Assembly (NCBI GenBank): GCA_030295235.1
Contig: AP026162.1
Coordinates: 2,418,001-2,482,000 of the forward strand
DNA: 64,000 bases
Source: Fistulifera solaris
Lineage: Eukaryota > Bacillariophyta > Bacillariophyceae > Naviculales > Stauroneidaceae
Direction: 5' to 3'
In this document: positions 32,759-44,018 of the stretch, piece by piece
Layout of the letters: each line of letters begins with the position of its first letter
How positions within the stretch are numbered: position 1 is the stretch's first letter
The notes under the pieces: generated by a model
Told to the model about the DNA's origin: nothing
The model's input: the letters and a program-made list of their open reading frames with translations, nothing else
Databases searched by the model: none
Program-made: the position numbers and the translations under genes

Positions 32759-33102
32759 GTCTAGTGCCTCATAGCAGAGCGTATCCAAAACACGCGTATC
32801 CGAATATAGACGTATAAAGTACGAATTGAGTACCGTTTTGGATACGATGGATACAGGGAAAATATATAGGATATAGTGTACACGATATTACAAAAATTTT
32901 CCTATTTAAGGATAAGGATCATCAGATTTTGTTGTCTATTCTCTATTCATCATCGCCGAAACAAGATAGAAGATGGTTTACACATAAGACGGGTGTATCC
33001 AATTGGATACATCGTTTGTCGTACTGGTATATTTGGATACACTTTTACTACTGTTCTATCCGCTGTATCCCTGTTGATACGCTCTACTGTGAGGCACTAG
33101 AC
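32759..33102. mobile_element. MITE-like element with 27-bp inverted ends
   Basis: The ends 32759-32785 and 33076-33102 are inverted repeats matching at 25 of 27 positions and beginning GTCTAGTGCCTCA. The 344-bp interior is AT-rich and contains many GGATAC/GTATCC hexamers on both strands (about 32780-33080). It has no coding capacity. It is the size of a miniature inverted-repeat element; I could not define a target-site duplication. Confidence 0.65.
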
Positions 33103-33318
33103 TCACTGATACTGGTACTGTACCAGGGACGAAGTTAACTATGTCTCCCATTGTACTTAAAATCCACAGTCACATTATTACTTCGGACAAGGGTCAAAGA
33201 AACGGGAATCAAAGATAGTACTCCGTACATTTTTGTAGCATTTGTCAATGTAATGATTTTTGGATATTTAAGCCTGTACAATACTATATTGTAGCTAAAT
33301 AAGTAAATATATTTTTTT

Positions 33319-35360
33319 AGTACTAGCGAAGACATCGTCTCCGAACGAAGACTTCGTCTCCCTAATCCGGTTAATCCTCACCAGTTTAGTACCGGAAGAC
33401 ATGTCACTACGACATTTATTGAGGTTTACAAATTTTGCCACGTGTAACTTTTCGGTGTATTTTTGTTTGAAAACCTTTTGGCCCGGCCCGCTCGCTACCA
33501 CCGTTTGTTTTTCTAATGAAAGAGCCGACGGGCGCTTCAGCATCAGCTTTTGTTTGTTTCAAAAATCGTCACACCTCTCACTCTCACTCACTCTCATTAT
33601 TTCGTCGCCGTTCGAGGTTCATAGTCTAATTCATACACCGTACCATGTAAACCAGAAAACGTTCACAGTTATTCAGCGGTTCGCGTACCAGGTAAGTTTT
33701 GTTTCGTGCAATGGCATTTGCTTTGCGAAGCACTCACCATGGATGTCGATTATCTCTGTTTTCAGCAATGGCCACGCACGTCGAAACATATTGTTCATAT
33801 CGCTTGGGCGCACGCTTTAAAAGGCGGACGATAGATGATGAATTTCTCATCATTGGCTCGTGGCTTCCTTGCTTGTTTGTTTGTTTGGTAAAGTTGAATA
33901 TGCGTATCACTAGGCCGTTTGATTGCAAGTCGTTCGAAGCTCTCGTTTTGTCTGTTTGATGTCCGTGTTGAAATCACCCGGTTATTGATGGTGTATCGCG
34001 TATCGCCCATCAGTTTTGCGTCAACCGCCAACATAACGTTTATTGAGATCGCTTTCATTGGTTGATGTGCCGTCGAGTAGAGGTCATTTGTGCTCGAAAG
34101 CATAACGCAGTCTTGCGGTTACTCTATTCCTTTCACTCCTCAATCTCACCATAATGATTAAACAAATGGATAACTGACATACGATAGCTCTCCTTTATAA
34201 AAAGCAACTTGATAGAGACTTTTTTTTTAGAAAACATAGTTGTCATAATGCAAACTCTGTGTGTTGCGTCGTTGCGTATAAGCTTACTGAACTTCTGTGT
34301 TACCCCCACGGAAATTCTGTCTGGTTTGTCTCCCATTAGCAGAAATTCTGTGTGATGAGTCAGTCGTTGATTAGAAAACAAGATAAGCTTATTATGATGC
34401 TAATTGTTTGGGAACTTTACTATTTCTACAGTTTAAAGTTTAAAAATGATGAAGTCTACCTGGTACTATTGAGGAAAGTAATGAAAGTCGGCTGCTGATC
34501 ATTGAAGGCAAACGACAGTCAAGCTCTGGCAATCAACGCAAACAGAATAGTGAAAATGGCGGACTTTCTCAACGCGTCAAGATCATATTTGACTGATCTG
34601 CCAAACCATTGAGCAATTTAGCAATGAAAAAGGCTTGAGCGACTTTCAAAGAGAACCAATAAAGCCTTTCTGTAACAAAACATGCAGACCTCCGCTCGAG
34701 TAATGACGAAAACATCCTTAGTGCTTCTCCCGTCACAATCCATGCCGCCCCATGCCGCGTCATGCATCATACGCGTTCTCATTTTCCGTCCCGGCAGATC
34801 AAGATGGCTGAACAGTCTATAGCCTGCAATCAGAAACAAAGGTGTGTGAGTGTGATAACATCAGAAGAGACACTGGGCGATGGATGCAGATTTTAGCTAA
34901 CTTACTCCTTTTGCCGTCAGTACTCGTATCTCTCCTTCTTCCATTTGCTTGTGTTGTATTATGATTCATGCGAGTATCGTTCGAAGGAATGTTTGATACG
35001 GAGTAATTGATAATTGAACGACAACGATTGTTTTTTTTATGACGACGCTTGATTTTGTGTTGCTGTTGCTGATCGAGAACGTGGAAAATGAAACGTCGGA
35101 ACGACCGTTTTGAATTTGTCTAAGTAAAAATCTTTACTTAGATATCAACGGCAAACGAACGTTGGAGCTTGCTCGCGCGATAAGAGCTTCTGAAATACGA
35201 GTGACGGACGAACTATTTCGGTGGGGAGGACGGACTATCCGGTATTCAAACTGGTGAGGATTAACCGGATTAAGACTTCGTCTTCGCTACTGGAGACTTC
35301 GTCTTCGCTAAGGTAGACTTCGTCTTCGCTATGGGAGACTTCGTCTTCGTCTACACAAAA
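33319..35360. repeat. About 2-kb segment with inverted ends and hairpin minisatellite
   Basis: A perfect 25-bp inverted repeat starting TAATCCGGTTAATCC lies at 33363-33387 and 35248-35272. Outside each copy sit units of a 21-23 bp minisatellite with core AGACTTCGTCT; four such units lie at 35273-35360. Between the arms (about 1.86 kb) no gene is recognised; the short ORFs there show no motifs. This may be a non-autonomous mobile element, or two insertions of one repeat in opposite orientation. Confidence 0.5.
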
Positions 35361-35875
35361 TCGAAGACATTTCGTTCATACACGATGTCTTCTTTCGAAG
35401 ACATATTGCTTTTCTTCGCGAAAAACGTTGTTTCTCTCATACAAAAGAGTAGCGAAAGGTATTGGTATTTTTCGCTTATTATTTCCGAAAAAATCATCAA
35501 GGACAAACGGCGATGACGAATGACGACTCCTCCCTCGACTTGAGGGCACATGCCGCATTATTCATACCTTCCTTCGGCTCCGCCCCTCTAAATGAACCAG
35601 ATTGGAACAAGAGCTGTTTTTACCATTATTCGTGCGCTTTGGTTACGCCGAAACAGTATTCTCCATGAAATAGACGCGGCAGGCAGGAAAAGGCCGAGGT
35701 CGCAACGTTAGGCGACGAATTACGACCCAATATCTCCTCGGCCCAAACGGCCTCTTACCGGGAGGACCGCCCGTTGCTCGACGTTTCTCTCAAAGCAGCT
35801 GTCTCTCTCTCTACCGGATCAACGTGCTCTGTTGATTCAATTGAGGCATTTTCGTCTCCCAACTCCCAACTCTCC

Positions 35876-35970
35876 CAACGAAGACTTCGTCTCCCAATGG
35901 GAGACTTCGTCTCCTAAACGGGAAACTTCGTCTTCCTATGGGAGACTTCGTCTCCTTTTATGGGAGACAT
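35876..35970. repeat. Second block of the hairpin minisatellite
   Basis: At least four units with core GGGAGACTTCGTCTCC. GGGAGAC and GTCTCCC are reverse complements separated by TTC, so a unit can fold as a 7-bp stem with a 3-base loop. Same family as the array at 35273-35360. Confidence 0.7.
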
Positions 35971-36404
35971 TTTTCGATACAAGACAGTACATGCTGAGTC
36001 GTGGAAAAACACATGGGGCATACATTTCAAAACGTTTAAGTAAGTAGAGTCACTGGACAACCGAAGTATCATGCCCGATAGTAAAAATTCTACTTAAGTA
36101 CACTATAAGTGCCTGTCAAGTACCGTCACGTTGAGTACTATGGAGATATATTTAACTTCGTCCCAGTAAAACTATTACTATTGCGCCATTTTTTAAACGC
36201 TAACCCTACAACCAATGCTCCAGTCTTGTTTTACAGAACTCGCCATCAAACCTTTTATTCCACGCAGCTTCCGAGTTTGCTTCCGAGCTCACTTCTCACC
36301 TCTCACCGGAGAAGCACGAATCACTGGAGACCATCGTTCCTTATCATTTCTTCACAAAAATAGACAATCTGCATTCATTTGTAAGGAGAGTATATTTATT
36401 CATC

Positions 36405-37366
36405 ATGGGAACAGAAGACAACTTATTCACGTTCTTGTCCTTCAGACATGTAATGGATAGAGCATTCATTATCTACTTGAGCCACTTGCTCTTGTTCACT
36501 CAACTGGCAATCATTGTGATCATCCCCCAGGTGGCAATCGCAGTCGCCTTGAGCAAAACAATAAGCGATCCTCCCTCAGAATCTATTGGGATAGCCTTCA
36601 ACTATATGGTGGAACGTGTCTTATGCTACCCAATCGCTATCTTCGTGCAAGCTGGCATCATTCATGTCGTGGCCAACCTCTACACGCAAACGATTGCCAC
36701 ACTCAAGAGATGCATGGTGTTTGCTTTGAGCCGATTTTGTGCTGTTTTCTGCTTCGATTTGCTCTATTCAGTCTTGTTTTACATTTTCTTCATTGGGATT
36801 GTGGGTCTGGCTATTTTCTTGTATGAGCTGTTTGAAGATATCCCGCATCTGAGTTATATTCGAGTACTACCTTTGATTACAGCTTCAGCATTGATAATTT
36901 ATGTCATGACTTCTTTGACGATTACATTGCCGATTTTTGTGGTAGAGAAGCGGTCTCCATGCGATGTTATCAAACGATCATTTGACCTTTTTTCTGGATA
37001 TCGCCGCTACATCTTTTGGATCTTTCTGCTTTTCTTCACGTCATACTTTGTTTCTTTGATGTATCAACGCCTCATTGGGGCAATATTTGGATTTTCCACT
37101 TTGGCGGTGGTTCTCAGTCGCCTTCCAGGAATAGTGACTCTGCCGTTACAGACAATGTAAGCATATTTTATTGAGTCATTCATGTCATTATTTCATGTGT
37201 AGCTCTCCTCACAAACTGTTACTTTTCCAGCATTATCACCATTCTCTACATCAGTTTACGCGTGCAAACGGAAGGTTTGGACATGGAAGTACTGATGAGT
37301 GATGTGCAAATGCCGATCAATGGCAGCTCAAGTCAGGAAAATGCGGTCCTAGCGGAGGTGGTGTGA
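36405..37366 (+). CDS. Multi-pass membrane protein, one intron
   Basis: Exon 1 is 36405-37156 and exon 2 is 37231-37366. The 74-bp intron begins GTAAGC and ends TTTTCCAG and splits an Ile codon in phase 2. The product is 295 residues with about six hydrophobic segments (LLLFTQLAIIVIIPQVAIAV near 30-50; YPIAIFVQAGIIHVVANLY near 78; FDLLYSVLFYIFFIGIVGLA near 125; VLPLITASALIIYVMTSLTI near 160; YIFWIFLLFFTSYFVSLMY near 205; a last one across the splice junction). The segment SPCDVIKRSFDLFSGYRR between the last helices is typical of broad membrane-protein families with a repeated helix-loop core, but I cannot name the family. The tail is polar and cytosolic-looking. Confidence 0.72.
37157..37230 (+). 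other. Intron of the membrane-protein gene
   Basis: GT-AG intron, 74 bp, with a pyrimidine-rich stretch before the acceptor CAG. Without splicing, the protein would end at the TAA inside the donor. With it the frame continues through a seventh hydrophobic stretch to 37366. Confidence 0.75.
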
Positions 37367-37700
37367 AACGAAGTATTGCATTCATTCATTTAAAAACGAG
37401 AAGTTTGATCACAGACTGAATGCACTTCAATGGTACCTTTCAAAGGTGGTTTAAAATAAATTGTTGCTTTCAATCAAACAATCGAGTGGCGCTTTTATTA
37501 TTAAGTCTATCATCTACTTTTTGAACTGTCGATCGAACAAGTTGATGCATTCCTTAGCTCCTCAGCGTTGTTTTCGTTGCTTGTTTCCCGAGACAAAGTC
37601 TCAACTCAGAGCAATAATAAACGAGATTCTCAAGCGAATATCACAACAATATCCGCAACAACGATACAACTTGGAATCAATGCGCTTACCGATCTCTCCT

Positions 37701-38459
37701 TCACGTGAAATGCTCAATAAACCACCAATATTTGCAAGCAATATGCTTCGTTCTCAGTGTCATCTTTGGATACTCATTGTTCATCATTATCAATGCTCCA
37801 TTGTTGTCCTCCCATACGGTAGAAACTGTAGAAGCAGAATCTCTGTCTATCCCAAAATGAATAGTAAGCTCTTCCATCACCTCTCTGATAGGCAATAACT
37901 GTCTCATCGCAACCGATGCTGCAATAAACTCTGCTTCCGTAGTAGAAAGCGAAATTTCCGATTGTAACTTTGAACCCCACAGCACAGGAACATCACCGAG
38001 TGTGATGACATATCCCGTTCGACTCTTAACACAGACCGGATCATTTGCATCTTCCGAATTCCACAATCCAGCAAAATCTGCATCCACAAACAAATCCAAT
38101 TTCAGATCATTCGTGGGATGTATAATCATTCCTCTCGTTCTCGTAGCCTTCAAATATCGACCAATCGTCTTCAACGCTTTCTCGTGAACTCGTTTCGGAC
38201 AATGAGTGAATCGCGCGCATTGATGCACAGCACATGCAATGTCAGGTCTCGAATTCGATGCCAAATACATCATCATTCCAATAACACTTGCATACGACCA
38301 ATCTTCGACACAATCTTCACCGTTCTCATCCTTTCCAAGCATAGTCGGGCTCGCGGGAATTTGATTTTCTCTACTATCCTGCAATCCCAGCGTCGCAACA
38401 ATACGATCAAAAAGCCCAGTTTGCAACAACTCCAGAGTTTCGTCCGTCTTTTCGCTCAA
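37701..38459 (-). pseudogene. Copia RNase H domain and RT thumb
   Basis: Retroelement RNase H: SYASVIGMMMYLASNSRPDI, AVHQCARFTHCP, LDLFVDADFAGLW (first catalytic Asp), SKLQSEISLSTTEAEFIA (Glu) and VWEDNNGALIM (Asp), ending TKHIACKYWWFIEHF at the stop. The unit is largely open but is cut from the upstream RT by a frameshift at about 38440. Confidence 0.85.
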
Positions 38460-39234
38460 TCAATATACCAAGAAATCCAGCAACACTTTCATCTTCAACC
38501 TTAAGCTGAAATCTCTGATACTTCTCATTGTGACAAAGATCATGAATGACCTCATCGATATCAGACACATCGTGTGCAAAGAACAAGCAATCATCCACAT
38601 AAGTCAAACACAACACCTTATCTGAAAGAAACAAGCACAGCTCATTCTTCGATTGACGAAATCCTCTGTCTTCCAATCCTTTCTTCAATGTCTTAAAGAA
38701 ATTCAGCGGGCTTTGGGCGTAAACCATAAACACTCTTCTTCAACTTGAAAATATAACCTGGTCTCTCGTGAACGCTTTGGCATCTCACAATAGACCTCTT
38801 CGTCAAGATCAGCTTGAACAAAGGCTAACGTATAATCAACCTGTCGTGTCGCCAATCTCAAAACTATCGACATAATCAACAATAGACGCACGGTACTCCA
38901 CGAAACGACCGGTGCATACGTTTCAAAGAAATCGACTCCTTCAATCTGTCGGTCTCCTCGAATACACCAGCGCTTTGTATTTCTTGACAGTCCCATCAGG
39001 ATATCTTTTGCATTTGAATGCCCAAGTACTTGGCAATATGTTGGCTCCCTTTTCTATCGCTTCCGACCTCGGTACTTCATCCCACGGGTCTAACGCCTTC
39101 AACGAGTAGTACTCATCGTCCATTGCTTTTTCGTAACCAATTGCATCCGGACCATTCATCACTTGATAAAAGTTCGGAGCATCCTCATTGTTCACCTTCG
39201 CAGCAAAAGCAAACGGATGTATGTCCTCAATCAA
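38407..39234 (-). pseudogene. Copia reverse transcriptase, broken
   Basis: Three overlapping frames carry RT motifs in order: YEKAMDDEYYSLKALDPWD and WAFKCKRYPDG (about 39150-38990), then FFETYAPVVSWSTVRLLL and VDYTLAFVQADLDEEVYCEM (about 38970-38780), then LEDRGFRQSKNELCLF and LTYVDDCLFFAHD (about 38690-38560). The catalytic YVDD box is preserved. At least two frameshifts prevent translation as one protein. Confidence 0.85.
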
Positions 39235-39238
39235 GTTG

Positions 39239-40672
39239 TCATCGTCGCTGTGTCTGTATCATCGAAACATGTGCCCAATAATTTCCAACAGCCAACGGTT
39301 CCTCATCAAAACTCAATGTCGACAAGAGAGCATCATTCGAAGACAAAACTCCAAATTCAGCTTCAATCTCATGCAACAGTCTCTCTTCTTCGCTCAAACC
39401 AAACTCAGATTTGACGAAGTTCACATCAGTTTCGTCTTCGGGACCAAAGTAACGATCACCTTTCACTGGCTTATTTGCGTAATCGGGACCATAAAACTTT
39501 CGATTCCAATGACAATTTCTACCACTTCTCCTTGGTGGCTGGGGTTCTTCATCTTCATCCACTATGTCACATCTCCCTCTGGAAACGACAACGGAACTTC
39601 TACTTCCATTTCATTCGATTTGTTCTCCACAGGAATTTTTGGGCTCAGGCTCATCGGTATTCGGATTCTGCACCAACGGAATTGTCGTAAACCTTTCGTC
39701 CTACACCACATGAAATTGTGATGAGACCGCACCAGTTCGCAAGTTCCTGATCAAACCAATCGTACTCGCATGTCAGGTAAATATACCCAAGAACTGTCCT
39801 CTTCGACTTTTCGGGTTGCCAACGAGGTAACTTCTTTCCGTCCTGAACTTTTGCATCCAAAACATAACACGGACATCCAAAGACTCTCATCTTCTGTAAA
39901 ACCTCCAAGTTCATGGTCACTCCTGAGAATAACTCAATCGGTGCCAAACCTGTATCTTTCTTCGGAAGTCGGTTCCAAAGATAGACTGCGTAATCCACAG
40001 CAAATGGCCACAACTCAATCTTTGTCTCTGCGGGCCAGTGAATCATCGCATGTAGCAGCATTGTTCGGGCACTTTCGGTAATAGTTCAGTATCGCGTTCT
40101 CGGCAATACCATTCTGATGATGCGCTCCAACACCAGAAAACTCAATGCTCTGTCCTTTAAGCTCTAAATCCTTCATGAATTCCTGTGACTTGTAAACTCC
40201 TTGATCGGTACGGTATCCGTGAATTTCAACACCATACGATCTTGCTTCCTGCTCAAATGCATGCTTTGCTCTGAGCGTCTCTGCAGCCGTCGTAGTAATC
40301 TGATTTTTAACTTGTCGCTGTATCAACGAATATAGTTCCGTAGCCATATTTCTCATTCTCTTGCTCCTTTCCATGAGTATCTTCCCTTCGACCACGTTCA
40401 GATGAAGTAAACTGATTGGATGAAATAACTTGGCCAGGCGTCAAGATGCCAGCCTTTAACACACCGTCTCTACTCGGGACTTTTGACTGCTTTTCGGTTT
40501 CAATTGCACGCCTTTTTGCTTTTCCATATTGACATGCAGCAAAAACTGGCGGCTCGCACGAGGACGTCTTCTCATATCGGGTAGGAATAAGTGGAACATT
40601 CGTCTTATCCCCCTCAGCGAACTCGCGTGAGTTGCTGAATCCACTGAAAGTTAAAATGCCCCAGACGATCAT
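39239..40672 (-). pseudogene. Copia integrase, broken
   Basis: The part at 40672-40307 has the CQYGKAKRRAI zinc-finger end and PGQVISSNQF (first catalytic Asp apparently replaced by Asn). The part at 40395-40015 gives AKHAFEQEARSYGVEIHGYR, TDQGVYKS (second Asp) and GVGAHHQNGIAEN (catalytic Glu). The part at 40061-39651 gives LWPFAVDYAVYLWNRLP and FGCPCYVLD. An acidic C-terminal linker (39562-39239) includes RRSGRNCHWNRKFYG. These are integrase core and C-terminal landmarks in three frames. Confidence 0.82.
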
Positions 40673-43146
40673 GAATCAACTTTAATTCACATTGCGCGGG
40701 CGTCAGGTTCAAATTCGCTTCCAACGTTACTTGAATAGAGCTAGGAGCCACAGCAAATCCTTGATTGACCGTATATCCTTGATTGACCGTCAGATCATCG
40801 CACATGGTAAGACGATCTTTGGTAGCGTAAAACGTAAGCTTGGACTTTGTAAAAGGAAACCTGAAAACACATCCATGTTCATTGACCAGGAATGATCCCT
40901 TGCCCCCTCTGGCTTCAATCTGGAAATGAACTTGAGGGCTGAACAACCGTACCTGCGCCGAAGGAACATACAGCTCAATGACGGATTGCTTGAACTTGTC
41001 CGTTATCGTCACGAATTGACCACCTGACAAACCCCCAACCTTTCACTTGGGCCTTCTGTGCAATACCTGTTAAGTTGCCGCCGGAGTTGTGAAACTCCTC
41101 GAAATCTTCTCAATGTGGCGTCACTCCGGTAGATGCTCCAGTATCAAAAACAATTGGCGTCTCTGACACGTTCCGAAGTAGACACTTTGTAGATGAAAAC
41201 AACCATCGACCGGATGACCTTGACCTGTATCCATCAATGGGTAAAGCGTAGCAATGTAGCTTGATAAACTTCCCAATAAACAAAGATCGCATCACAAACG
41301 AACTGGGCACTTCCATAACTTCATTGAAAGCACAACCAATAATCACTCCAAAAGAAACAAGCCAAAGTAGAAAGACAAGCGTGTTGATGATTGCGCTCAC
41401 ACTCATCTTCTCAATTCTGGAAAGTTTGGGCCATCTGCTCCATCGGTCCAGAAAACCAATGAAGCGGCCCATTAAAAACGCTGGCGTCAACTTGCCGGCG
41501 TAATTTCCTTGACCACCTTCTTTATCTTTATCCTTCGCGTCAGAGTCTGAATTCTTCTTGCCTTCCGACTTTGTAGAATCATCCGACACAAAGTTAGCCA
41601 CCATCGCGCGGTGCGTATCGGTGTCATGATCGTTCCATCTGTTGCATCGACCACACCAATAGACCATTTTGCCATCATTAACTTTCTTGTGCGGTTCGCC
41701 TTTCTTTGGAGGAGTGCGATACAGGTCTTTGTCGCCTTTATTGCTGGACTTATCATTTTGTTTTCCGCTACCTTGGCCTTGGCCTCCACGACCACCTCGA
41801 CCACCTTTTCCTCCGCGTCCGCGACCACGACCTCCACGGCCTTCTCTATGACCACCACGCTCATTATTATTCTCTTTCTTCGGCGCTTTGCAGTCTTTGG
41901 CCATGTGCCCTTCCTTTCCACAATTGTAGCAATTGCCGGCAAAGAATCCAGTTTCATCCTCTCCGTCGCCAGCTGCCCACAAACTCGCACCAATCAATCC
42001 AGAATAGAGATTGTTGGCTTTAGCAGTAATGTCTTCCACAGTGCATCTGTCTCCCGCCACAGCTCTAAACGTCGTAAGCTTGCGGTTAAACTCTTCCGTC
42101 GAACTCTTGACTAGTGAACGTTCGATGATAATCACAAAGTCAGGCACAGTCGCATTTCCTGTAAACGTATCCACATTCGAAAGCATATTGAACACTCCAT
42201 GTGCAACCGTGCAATAACTGCGAACGTTTTCGCCAGGAAAGTCGGTTACACTCAAGCTCTCAAACTGATCAATCAAACCACGGAGCGTCGTCGAGTCTCG
42301 CACAACAACGAATTCCATCATCATTTTAAAGTAAACAGGGCCAGTTCGATGAATCTCCGGGAGGCCTTGTGCCTGAGTTTTGATCCTCGTGCGAAGCTCT
42401 TCGGAGCAACTGTTGAGAATCAATTCTCCAGACCAAGCCAAATTTTCCCTTTTGTATTTCTGTCGAGAAACACTCGCCAAAAACACTGAATGTTTTTTAA
42501 TATTCTCCATGCTCACTTCCGAATAACGCAAAAGAAGCGAAGAAATCTTAGCATCTGGCGCTGGGACCTCAATTCCATATCCAGGATGATGCACAAAGCT
42601 CGTCGGAATGTCGAAAACATCCAACATGTCGTACATTCTCATCTTTTCGCAATGTCCCGATACGAAGATCCACACGATACCACTTCACAATGTCTCCGCC
42701 GAGCCCGCAACCTTCAAATTCACAGTGTCCATGGAATCAAACTGCGGTTCAATCCCTTCCGTGGCATGCTCGCGAAGATAGTTTTACTCCTTAGTACTCA
42801 AATCCTTTCTGTCCTTCTTTGGGAATGGAATATTCCCTTCCAACTGCTCAGCGACGCTTAGAATGGTCGCCGGAGGCGCTTCTCCATCCAAGTGATTGCT
42901 CAAATAATCAAACGGATCAGCCATGTTGATTGTTTCGGTCACAGGTTCAGTCGGATTCTGATCTGTCACAAATTCCAACTGTTCTTGTTCAGCTTCCGAT
43001 TCGATGACGTCTTCGAAAGATGAAAGTTCCCTCTCTTCAAAGACTTCTTCCTTTTCTTCGTCACCCACTTCCTCTCTCAAAGCAGGTACTTCCTCTTGTT
43101 GCCGATCTTGTGGTGGGTCAGCACTTCTGGTTCGCCGTGTTGGCAT
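40614..43146 (-). pseudogene. Copia Gag, protease and pre-integrase region, broken
   Basis: The N-terminal acidic leader begins MPTRRTRSADPP at 43146 and meets TAA and then TGA in the same frame near 42784-42680. The main Gag frame (42675-41110) contains a UBN2-like helical core and the zinc knuckle CYNCGKEGHMAKDC at about 41940-41900. A Gly/Arg-rich stretch (about 41870-41770) follows. The protease motif IVFDTGAST lies at about 41150-41110, just before a stop. The downstream frame (41030-40614) has the pre-integrase block LIHDRLGHFNFQWIQQL. Confidence 0.82.
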
Positions 43147-43267
43147 TCAATTCCTCGTCTATCAAACAGATCCAACACTCGCGCGTGAATCTGGGCTCAT
43201 AACCAGCAATAATAAACGAGATTCTCAAGCGAATATCACAACAATATCCGCAACAACGATACAACTT

Positions 43268-44018
43268 CGAATAACAAAGTCAATTCTAACACATTAATGA
43301 TTATCTTACAATTGTTGTTGCATCGCAACAAGTCATTCCGATGACGTCGACTTTTCAACCAACTCGTGTCCTAGTCAGTAACGTATACTTGAACGAGACT
43401 GCCCATTCATCTTCACTAGTAGACTTAAACCAGCTTAGTAAAGATTATTGCTTCTCTCTTTTGAAAGCTTTCAGCTGATTTCTTGACAAGAATTATTAGA
43501 GCAGCCCGGTCTTTGCCAACAATTCGCGACTTCCCACCAGGTACACTGCTTTTTTGGAATTGATCCCCTCTGCTAGGTTCAAAACAAGTGCTCTGGTCCA
43601 ACAGTAGACGTGTGAGTGTGCTCAGTTTTAATGTAGAAAGATCAACCTTGAGGGCTAGAAATGAACGGCGTATGTTCAAGTAAACATGAAATCTGCTCGA
43701 GCTCGGCTAGAACGTCCGTGTGGTTCGCGAGTAGAAGCCCGGAACGCTTAAAAATCAGTCACCAAACACGGTGATATTTGTGCAAGACCCTCGCAACCCT
43801 ACAAGCAGTCATTTTCAACGCGTATATTCAATCAATCTTGTCGGCGTATGCTACTCTTCTTCCAAAAAGTTGGGGTTAGAAGACTACCTTAGGCTGGCTT
43901 AAAACAACCACAGGGACCCACACTTAGTATCAACAAAGAAGCATTCTGAGAGAGTTCGTAATGGTTAGTCTCTTATGCTCGTGATTTCTCAAGAGCCATC
44001 ATTGTCCGCTTTTATCAC
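43268..44018. other. Spacer between Copia element and copy J
   Basis: About 750 bp without a recognisable gene. Short ORFs only. No repeat structure noticed. Confidence 0.4.

Larger units (their letters stand above)
37610..43267 (-). mobile_element. Degenerate Copia-type LTR retrotransposon (minus strand)
   Basis: Gag, aspartic protease, integrase, reverse transcriptase and RNase H domains follow in Copia order (integrase before RT) from 43146 down to 37701. A 63-bp direct repeat beginning AGCAATAATAAACGAG flanks them at 37610-37672 and 43205-43267 without mismatch, and marks the LTRs or what remains of them. The coding region is in many frames with in-frame stops. Just inside the 5' repeat, on the element strand, stands GGTTATGAGCCC, a possible primer-binding site by position. 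Confidence 0.85.

Noticed and set aside
33401-34103. Overlapping ORFs on both strands within the 33.3-35.3 kb segment
   Set aside because: No recognisable motif, biased composition and no consistent start or splice structure.
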